A DNA stretch of 59,095 nt, from NCBI RefSeq assembly GCF_003316695.1, contig NZ_PDKB01000016.1, positions 1 through 59,095 of the forward strand, read 5' to 3'. Positions within the stretch are counted from its first letter, which is position 1. Each line of letters opens with the position of its first letter. Of the stretch, positions 52,721 to 59,095 are shown in pieces. The translations under genes and the position numbers were made by a program. The notes beneath the pieces were generated by a model. It was given only the letters and a program-made list of their open reading frames with translations, made no database searches and was not told where the DNA came from. The stretch is from Aliarcobacter vitoriensis. Its GTDB lineage: Bacteria; Campylobacterota; Campylobacteria; Campylobacterales; Arcobacteraceae.

Positions 52721-54496
52721 ATGCTAAATAAAAACATAAACAATTTTTCACAAAATAAATTTTTACCTACAACAAAAGAAGAGATGAAACAACGAGGTTG
52801 GGAAGAACTTGATGTTGTTTTAATAACAGGTGATGCTTATATAGATTCACCTTTTATGGGAATTGCTGTTGTTGGAAGAATTTTAGAAGATATTGGACTT
52901 CGTGTAGGTATTATTGGTCAACCTGATGTTAATAGTGATATAGATGTAAAACGACTTGGTGAACCAAAACTTTTTTGGGGAGTAAGTGGTGGAAGTATTG
53001 ATTCTATGGTTTCAAACTATACTGCAAGTAAAAAATTTAGAAATGATGATGACTATACTCCTGGTGGAAAAAACAATAAAAGACCTGATCGTGCAACTTT
53101 AGTTTATACAAATCTTATAAGAAGATATTTTAAAAATACAGTTCCAATAGTTTTAGGAGGAATTGAAGCTTCCTTGCGAAGACTTACTCACTATGATTAT
53201 TGGTCAAACACTCTTAGAAAACCAATTTTATTTGATTCAAAAGCTGATTATATGGTTTATGGTATGGCTGAACAAGCTATTATTGATTTAGGAACATATT
53301 TAAAAGAAGGAAAAGATGTACGAACAATAGCAGGGCTTTGTTATATCTCAAAAGAGCCAAAAGATGACTATCTTCAAATACCTTCACATAAAGAATGTTT
53401 AGCAAATAAAGAAAAATACATAGACCTTTTTAGAACTTTTTATGATAACAATGACCCAATTTATTCAAAAGGACTTTGTCAAGAAGTTGATGGAAGATAT
53501 TTGATACAAAATCCACCAAGTCGCCATTTAGAAGAAGAGGAAATGGATAAAATAGCATCTTATCCATACCAAAGAGATGCCCATCCATATCATGCAAAAG
53601 ATGGAAAAGTAAAATGTTTAGAGACTATTAAATTTTCAATTATGACTCATCATGGCTGTTGGGGAGAGTGTAACTTCTGTGCCATTGCAGCTCATCAAGG
53701 TCGAACTATACGAACGAGAAGTGAACAAAATATTATCTCTGAAGCAAAACATTTTACTACGATGAAAGATTTCAAAGGAATAATCTCTGATGTCGGTGGA
53801 CCCACAGCAAATATGTATGGATATGAGTGTAAGAAAAAAATAAATCTTGGAACTTGTGTTGATAATAAAAGATGTGTTGATGCCCATAGACTTTGTCGAA
53901 CTATGAAAGTTGATCATAGCAGAAATATTCAGCTTTTAAAAGATATTAGAAAAGTTCCGGGAGTTAAAAAAGCCTTTGTTGCTTCAGGTGTTCGATATGA
54001 CTTGATAACTGCTGATAAAGTTTATGGAAAAGAGTATTTAAAGCAGATGATAGACCATCATATTTCAGGTCAAATGAAAGTTGCTCCTGAACATACAAAT
54101 GATGAGGTTTTACATCATATGGGAAAACCAGGAAAACAAACACTTATTGATTTTAAAAAAATGTATGATGATTTGAATAAAGAATCGGGTAAAAAACAGT
54201 TTTTAACTTATTATTTAATTGCAGCTCATCCTGGATGTGAAGAAAAACATATGCATGAATTAAAACAATTTACAACTCATGAACTTAAAATGAATCCAGA
54301 ACAAGCACAAATATTTACTCCAACTCCAGGAACTTATTCTGCTGTTATGTATTATACTGAACTTGATCCATTTACAAAAAAGAAAATCTTTGTAGAAAAA
54401 GATCCAAGAAGAAAAGAGAGACAAAAAGAGATTGTTATTGAAAAAAAGAGTTTTTGTAACTCAAAACAGAAGTTTACTCAAGGAATGCAAGGTTAA
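52721..54496 (+). CDS. YgiQ-family radical SAM protein
   Basis: 591 residues. The radical SAM cluster motif is Cys313-x3-Cys317-x2-Cys320 (GCWGECNFCA). N-terminal B12-binding-like region with GDAYIDSPFMGIAVVGRIL and GGIEASLRRLTHYDYWS is typical of YgiQ. C-terminal Cys/Lys-rich end. The family's substrate is unknown. No ribosome site stands out, and the start ATG follows the aspS gene by 46 nt. Confidence 0.9.
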   Translation: MLNKNINNFSQNKFLPTTKEEMKQRGWEELDVVLITGDAYIDSPFMGIAVVGRILEDIGLRVGIIGQPDVNSDIDVKRLGEPKLFWGVSGGSIDSMVSNYTASKKFRNDDDYTPGGKNNKRPDRATLVYTNLIRRYFKNTVPIVLGGIEASLRRLTHYDYWSNTLRKPILFDSKADYMVYGMAEQAIIDLGTYLKEGKDVRTIAGLCYISKEPKDDYLQIPSHKECLANKEKYIDLFRTFYDNNDPIYSKGLCQEVDGRYLIQNPPSRHLEEEEMDKIASYPYQRDAHPYHAKDGKVKCLETIKFSIMTHHGCWGECNFCAIAAHQGRTIRTRSEQNIISEAKHFTTMKDFKGIISDVGGPTANMYGYECKKKINLGTCVDNKRCVDAHRLCRTMKVDHSRNIQLLKDIRKVPGVKKAFVASGVRYDLITADKVYGKEYLKQMIDHHISGQMKVAPEHTNDEVLHHMGKPGKQTLIDFKKMYDDLNKESGKKQFLTYYLIAAHPGCEEKHMHELKQFTTHELKMNPEQAQIFTPTPGTYSAVMYYTELDPFTKKKIFVEKDPRRKERQKEIVIEKKSFCNSKQKFTQGMQG

Positions 54497-54631
54497 AAAC
54501 TATATAAAAGTTTTTTTCTGATAGAATTTCCAGATTTTTTAAATCATACATAAAATAGGAGAATAAAAAATTATTTTTTATTGAACATAGAAGTTCAACA
54601 CAACTCAAAATAGCCCTAATAGGAGATTGTT
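54497..54631. other. Intergenic spacer with small stem-loop
   Basis: AT-rich. It contains a small hairpin TTGAAC/GTTCAA (54581-54586 with 54593-54598) and TAGGAG before the next start. No further feature is seen. Confidence 0.5.
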
Positions 54632-57199
54632 ATGCAAGAGGAAACAATAAATTATAAGGGTATAAACATAAAAAATGAGTTATATCCAATTATAAAATAT
54701 GTTGAAGATGTAGATAAATACAAAGATGAATTAGGAACTTTGAACTCATCTTGGGATATTCTATCACTTCTAGGACAACTTGGCGATATTAATATAGATA
54801 TAGGAAAAACAAAAGATAATTTTCTAAATCTTACTTCAACACTACTAAATCATTTAACTATCCAACAAATTAAAAAAGTTACTCAAGAGATGAATTTTAA
54901 ATCTCAAGTATCTATTGATATTCTTATTAGAAATCTTTTTGAAAGAAGAGCTGATATTGGTTTTTTGGCAACGGATGATGATATTAGGCTTTTTTTAGAG
55001 AATTTTGTATCAAAATATGCTGAAAATAGTTTGGTTTTAAAACAAAATATTAAAAAAAGATTTAAAGAGTATGTTTCTAAATATTCTGTATATTTTGATA
55101 TTGTTTTATTAGATACAAATGGACGAGTACTTGTACGAATGAATGAAGATATTGATGTAGAAAAAGTTGATATATCTTTTATTCACAAGGTTTTAAATAC
55201 AAGTGAAGACTATGTTGAAAGTTATCAATATCATGATTTTATTCCAAAATATAAACAATCTTTAGTATATTCATATAAGGTTAAAAAATCAAATAGTAAT
55301 GAAATCTTAGGAGTTTTATCTCTTTGTTTTAAATTTAAAGATGAGATGAAAGTAATTTTTAATAATTTAGTAAATCCAAAAAATAAAGAGTGTCTAACTA
55401 TACTTGATGAAAATGGTTATGTAATAGCAAGTAGTGACAAAGCTCATATAAATTTAGATGTAAAGTTACCAATAATTTTAAATGAAAAGTATAAAATTAT
55501 ATCATTCGCTGGACGAGATTATATAGCAAAAAGCTCACAAACAACTGGATATCAAGGATTCTTTGGTCCAAAATGGTATGCTCATATTATGATACCACTT
55601 GAATATGCTTTTTTAAGTGAAAAACATGAAGGTTTAGCTATTGATGAGCAAATTGTAAATTCAATGATTAAAAATGAACAGCATTTTTCTAAAGAGCTAA
55701 AAGATGTATTTGAAAATAGTAAAAAAATTCAAGATAATTTAACAAGAGTTATTTGGAATGGGAATATTATTCAAAGTAAATTTAATTCAACAAATAGAAC
55801 ATTTTCAAGAGCTTTATTAAATGAAATTGGACTTACAGGAAATAAAGCTAGTTCATCTTTAGATAATCTAAACCAAACAATAATCTCTTCAATATTAAAA
55901 GATTGTGAGTTTTTATCTTCACTTGCTATTGATATTATGGATAGAAATTTGTATGAAAGAGCAAACGATTGTAGATGGTGGGCTTTAACTTCATACTTTA
56001 AAGAAGCTTTAGAAGACAATTTAGCAATAAACCAAAAAGAAGAAAATTTGGGTTCTATTTTAAAATATATCAATAGTCTATATACCGTCTATACAAATTT
56101 GATACTTTTTGATAAAGAAGGAAAAGTAATTGCTATATCAAATGATAAATATAGTTCTATCATTGGAAAAACTTTAACACAAGATTTAGTAGAAAAAACT
56201 CTATTTTTAGATAATACTTCAAAATATTATGTTTCAAAATTTGAAAAAACTACTCTTTATGATAACAATTCAACATATATTTATAGTAGTGCAATTTTCT
56301 CTTTAAAAGATGAAAAAAGAGTTATTGGTGGAATCGCTACTATCTTTGATTCAACATCACAGTTTTATACAATGCTTGATGAAGTTTTACCAAAAGATAA
56401 CAATGGAGTAAAACAAAAAGGAGTTTATGCCTTTTTTACTGATAAAAATCGACAAATTATAGCTACAACTAGCACAAATTTTGAAGTAAATTCATATTTA
56501 GATATAGATGAGAACTTTTTTAAACTAAACAATGGACAAAGTTTAAGTCGTATCATAGAATTTCGTGGAAACTACTATGCAGTTGGAGTTAAATGTTCAA
56601 GTGGATATAGAGAGTACAAAAATGATGTTTTATCTTTTATTTTTATCTTAATTGGAAAAGTTGAAGTTGATACTATTTTAACTCAAGCTAAAACAAAATT
56701 TATAACTTCTCAAAAAAAGGATTTTACAGGAAATACAACAGAATTAGCAACTTTTTATTTAGGTAAAAAACTACTTGCAGTAAATTCAAAAAATGTAGTA
56801 GAATCTATAGGGATAGAAGAGCTTCAAGAATCAATAGAAATGGATAATACAAATCCTTTTAAAGGTATGGTTTTACATAAAAATAGACTAATATCTGTTT
56901 TAGATATAAGAGAATTTATAAATGAAGATATAAGTGATGAAACACTTTCAAATATTATCTTAGTTGAGTATGATAAAGATAATGTAGAACATTGTATAGG
57001 GCTTTTAGTAAGTTCACTTGAAACTATTTGTACAGTGGAAGAAAAATCAATTCAACATATACAAAATCATTTTTTAGGAAGTGGAACTTTAATAGAAAGT
57101 TTAGTTGAGATAAAAGATACAGATGATGTAAAAGAATCAAAAGTAGCTATGCTTTTGGATATTAAAAAACTAGATGAAAATTTTACGCAAAGAGTTTAA
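54632..57199 (+). CDS. Soluble double-sensor protein with C-terminal CheW domain
   Basis: 855 residues. Two Cache/PDC-like sensor units are visible: residues ~150-330 (FDIVLLDTNGRVLVRMNEDI; LTILDENGYVIASSDKAHI; KWYAHIMIP) and ~475-690 (TNLILFDKEGKVIAISND; GVYAFFTDKNRQIIATTS). Residues ~700-850 form a CheW-like domain (YLGKKLLAVNSKNVVESIG; MVLHKNRLISVLDIREFI; CIGLLVSSLETI). No membrane helix or methyl-accepting domain is seen, so sensing and coupling to CheA would be cytoplasmic. A chemotaxis/energy-taxis link is inferred from CheW. The terminator after it is shared with adk. Confidence 0.75.
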   Translation: MQEETINYKGINIKNELYPIIKYVEDVDKYKDELGTLNSSWDILSLLGQLGDINIDIGKTKDNFLNLTSTLLNHLTIQQIKKVTQEMNFKSQVSIDILIRNLFERRADIGFLATDDDIRLFLENFVSKYAENSLVLKQNIKKRFKEYVSKYSVYFDIVLLDTNGRVLVRMNEDIDVEKVDISFIHKVLNTSEDYVESYQYHDFIPKYKQSLVYSYKVKKSNSNEILGVLSLCFKFKDEMKVIFNNLVNPKNKECLTILDENGYVIASSDKAHINLDVKLPIILNEKYKIISFAGRDYIAKSSQTTGYQGFFGPKWYAHIMIPLEYAFLSEKHEGLAIDEQIVNSMIKNEQHFSKELKDVFENSKKIQDNLTRVIWNGNIIQSKFNSTNRTFSRALLNEIGLTGNKASSSLDNLNQTIISSILKDCEFLSSLAIDIMDRNLYERANDCRWWALTSYFKEALEDNLAINQKEENLGSILKYINSLYTVYTNLILFDKEGKVIAISNDKYSSIIGKTLTQDLVEKTLFLDNTSKYYVSKFEKTTLYDNNSTYIYSSAIFSLKDEKRVIGGIATIFDSTSQFYTMLDEVLPKDNNGVKQKGVYAFFTDKNRQIIATTSTNFEVNSYLDIDENFFKLNNGQSLSRIIEFRGNYYAVGVKCSSGYREYKNDVLSFIFILIGKVEVDTILTQAKTKFITSQKKDFTGNTTELATFYLGKKLLAVNSKNVVESIGIEELQESIEMDNTNPFKGMVLHKNRLISVLDIREFINEDISDETLSNIILVEYDKDNVEHCIGLLVSSLETICTVEEKSIQHIQNHFLGSGTLIESLVEIKDTDDVKESKVAMLLDIKKLDENFTQRV

Positions 57200-57203
57200 A
57201 ATA

Positions 57204-57232
57204 AAAAAGTAACCACACTATGGTTACTTTTT
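57204..57232. terminator. Bidirectional terminator
   Basis: A perfect 12-bp stem AAAAAGTAACCA/TGGTTACTTTTT (57204-57215 with 57221-57232) with a 5-nt loop and flanking A/T tracts on both strands, between convergent genes. Confidence 0.9.
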
Positions 57233-57238
57233 AAAGAT

Positions 57239-57865
57239 TTAAGAAAGTGAGTTTATCATATCTTTTGTAACTTCTGAAACATCTTTTGTTCCATCAAGTT
57301 CTATAAATATTCCTTTAGCTTTGTAAAAGTCGATTAAAGGAGCAGTTTGAGTATGATATGCTTCTAGTCTTTTTGTAACAGTTTCTTCTGTATCATCTGC
57401 TCTTTGTTCAAGATCTTCTTCTTTTTCATCTACTGGTGGATTGAATTTAATATGATAGATTTTACCAGTTACTTTTGATGTTCTTCTTCCTGTGATTCTT
57501 TCAACTATATTTGAATCTGGAACATTTAAAGAGATTACTTTATCAAGTGATATTTTCATATTGTTCATTAACTCGTCTAAAGCTTCTGCTTGAGCTAGAG
57601 TTCTTGGAAAACCATCAAGAATAAATCCATTTTTACAGTCAGATTCTACAAGTCTATCTTTGATAATACCAATGATTGTTGAATCAGGTACTAATTTTCC
57701 TTCATCCATAAATTTTTTTGCTTCCATTCCCATAGCAGTTTTATCTGTAATTGCTGCTCTTAAAATATCTCCAGTTGAGATTTGAGGAATATTGTATTTT
57801 TCAATCAAGAACTTTGCTTGAGTTCCTTTTCCAGCTCCTGGTGCTCCAAATAGCATTAAATTCAT
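57239..57865 (-). CDS. adk: Adenylate kinase, canonical form
   Basis: 208 residues. P-loop GAPGAGKGT (7-15), [23 protein letters not shown] and the LID region [24 protein letters not shown] followed by [14 protein letters not shown]. Interconverts ATP + AMP and 2 ADP. It is divergent from a second, shorter adenylate kinase gene. Confidence 0.95.
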   Translation of the reverse strand: MNLMLFGAPGAGKGTQAKFLIEKYNIPQISTGDILRAAITDKTAMGMEAKKFMDEGKLVPDSTIIGIIKDRLVESDCKNGFILDGFPRTLAQAEALDELMNNMKISLDKVISLNVPDSNIVERITGRRTSKVTGKIYHIKFNPPVDEKEEDLEQRADDTEETVTKRLEAYHTQTAPLIDFYKAKGIFIELDGTKDVSEVTKDMINSLS

Positions 57866-57997
57866 ATTTTATCCTTAAAAATTTTTAGCACATTGTATAT
57901 AAAAAGCATTTAATAGTAGATAAGTTTTTTAAGTTACACTTTTGTTTTAAATGATTTTTGATACAATGAATACTTTAAAATCGGAAAGGTTATATAT

Positions 57998-58567
57998 ATG
58001 AAAAAACTATTTTTAATAATCGGAGCTCCAGGAAGTGGAAAAACAACAGATGCAGAACTTATTTCACAAAAACACAAAAATATTACTCATTATAGTACAG
58101 GAGATATGTTAAGAGCTGAGGTTGCAAAAAAGAGTGAAATTGGAAAAGAGATAGAAAAATACATAAATAACGGTCTGATAGTTCCAATACAAATAGCTAT
58201 AAAAACAATATTAAATGCCATAAAAAATGCACCAACAAATACGATAATAATAGATGGTTATCCTAGAAGTTTGGAACAAATGAATGAGCTTGATAAGTAT
58301 TTAGTAAATGAAAGTGAAGTTGAACTTATAAATTGCATAGAAGTTGTTGTGAGCCAAGAGGTTGCACGAGATAGAGTTCTAGGACGAGCAAGAGGAGATG
58401 ATGATAAAGTTGAGGTATTTAATAACCGAATGAAAGTTTATACTGAACCATTAGCACAAATTCAAGCATTTTATGAAGAAAAAGGTTTATTAAAAAAAAT
58501 AGATGGTGAAAGAACTATTGAAGAAATTGTAAATGAAATGGATAATTTTATACAATCTAAAATATAA
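57998..58567 (+). CDS. Adenylate kinase-like nucleoside monophosphate kinase, Campylobacter type
   Basis: 189 residues. P-loop GAPGSGKTT (7-15), HYSTGDMLRAEV, IIDGYPRSLEQM and GRARGDDDKVEVFNNRMKVYTEP. It has a short LID and closely follows the pattern of the single Adk in Campylobacter jejuni, so it may be the ancestral adenylate kinase of this lineage and the neighbour an addition, or the two may differ in substrate (AMP vs other NMPs). GGAAAGG before the ATG. Confidence 0.88.
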   Translation: MKKLFLIIGAPGSGKTTDAELISQKHKNITHYSTGDMLRAEVAKKSEIGKEIEKYINNGLIVPIQIAIKTILNAIKNAPTNTIIIDGYPRSLEQMNELDKYLVNESEVELINCIEVVVSQEVARDRVLGRARGDDDKVEVFNNRMKVYTEPLAQIQAFYEEKGLLKKIDGERTIEEIVNEMDNFIQSKI

Positions 58568-58764
58568 TAAAAAAGGTAGAAAATATATCTTTTTTTATTT
58601 TGTTTTATTTTAAAATTCAAACTTTTTTCCACTCTTTTTGTTACAAAAAGTAACTCTAATTAATAAATTTCAAAATTCTTTTGTAAAAATTGTCCATTTT
58701 TTTCATTTAAATCGTCTTACTATATAGAGAAACAAATTCTCAAAATTAATACAAAGGATTTAGG
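58568..58764 (+). promoter_or_regulatory. Upstream region of TonB receptor with inverted repeat
   Basis: AT-rich, no gene. GAGAA-ACAAA-TTCTC (58727-58741) is a perfect 5-bp inverted repeat close to the start, possibly a regulator site (Fur would be typical for such genes, but the match to a Fur box is poor). AAAGGA before the ATG. Confidence 0.4.
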
Positions 58765-59095
58765 ATGAAAAACAAAGTTTTCATGTCAGTTGTAACATCA
58801 ATGATGTTAAGTGGAACAATGTTAAATGCAAAAGAGATAAGTTTGCAAGAAGCAGTAGAGAATATAGTAAAGAAATATAATGTAACATATATCTCAAAAG
58901 CTAATAACTTGAAAGATAAAAGTATAGATTCTCAAAAAGTTAGGTTTCGGGGGGGGGTACGGTATTAAGTAATCTAAATAGCGTACTAGAAGAACATAAT
59001 CTCAAAGCTATCGAAGAAGATAGCATAATTTACATAATAGAAAAACCAAAATATCAAAACTTTGGTAATACTACTGTTTTAGATGAAATATCTGT
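58765..59095 (+). pseudogene. TonB-dependent receptor 5' part, out of frame at G9 (phase OFF), continues past window
   Basis: Signal peptide (VFMSVVTSMMLSGTMLNA, cut before KE) and the start of an STN domain (ISLQEAVENIVKKYNVTYI). At the G9 tract (58949-58957) the frame runs into a TAA (58966-58968) after 67 residues. With one more G the frame stays open to the window end, giving VLSNLNSVLEEHNLKAIEED and IIYIIEKP, the expected second half of the STN domain. With eight Gs it stops again soon. So this copy is OFF but switchable; STN implies a receptor with transcriptional signalling (FecA type). Confidence 0.85.
58949..58957 (+). repeat. Homopolymeric G9 tract (phase-variation switch)
   Basis: The only long G/C homopolymer in a very AT-rich window, placed inside a coding region. 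Frame analysis: 9 G = OFF, 10 G = ON, 8 G = OFF. Confidence 0.88.

Noticed and set aside
1-59095. Retron, diversity-generating retroelement or integrase-type island
   Set aside because: No reverse transcriptase, no template/variable repeat pair and no tyrosine or serine recombinase was found.

Overview
The window is a low-GC (roughly 27-30% by eye) chromosome segment of a Campylobacterota species, most likely of the Arcobacter/Aliarcobacter group. The clues are the strong A/T codon bias, a Campylobacter-type short adenylate kinase, zinc-type S14, several TonB-dependent receptors, and a Mu-like prophage of the sort seen in Campylobacter-related bacteria. The genus is an inference from gene content and was not checked against a database.

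Layout. (1) 1-3944, host: the 3' part of a TonB-dependent receptor, a membrane zinc-ribbon protein, and dadA on the minus strand. (2) 3950-38108, a complete Mu-like (transposable) prophage of 34,159 bp. Its ends are inverted (TGTGAA...TTCACA) and it is flanked by a perfect 5-bp target duplication CCTTA (3945-3949 and 38109-38113). Its tail genes are siphovirus-like (tail tube, tape measure, no sheath). (3) 38114-49000, host: the S10-spc ribosomal protein cluster from rpsJ through secY-map-infA. (4) 49050-58567, host: Fe-S uracil-DNA glycosylase homologue, a lipoprotein, aspS, a YgiQ-type radical SAM protein, a large CheW-domain sensor, and two different adenylate kinases. (5) 58765-59095: the start of another TonB-dependent receptor, out of frame at a G9 tract.

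How the prophage is organised. An S24 repressor (minus strand) faces an early promoter embedded in palindromic operators. The early genes follow: Ner-like HTH, MuA-like DD(35)E transposase, MuB-like ATPase, small genes, DUF3164, endolysin, an AAA ATPase and GemA. A divergently transcribed two-gene cargo, a TIR-like protein plus an AbiC-like membrane protein, sits between gemA and the mor-like activator. The head-entry genes (gpG, gpF, portal, large and small terminase) run leftward. The protease/scaffold, decoration, capsid, spanins, holin, tail and fibre genes run rightward, away from a divergent control region with a perfect palindrome at 22073-22086. The right end carries a second cargo block: a D12-class adenine methylase, a HEPN-like protein, an unknown protein and a second S24 repressor.

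Most notable observations. Two tandem long hairpins at 13477-13664 are built of 9-nt units and carry compensatory substitutions between copies. The TIR/AbiC-like pair is a candidate anti-phage system. A canonical A-AAA-AAG slippery site just before the tape measure gene gives a G/GT-type fusion. A tRNA-like element with a very short anticodon arm lies between the gpF and gpG genes. The prophage separates dadA from its probable promoter. A G9 tract puts a TonB receptor in an OFF phase.
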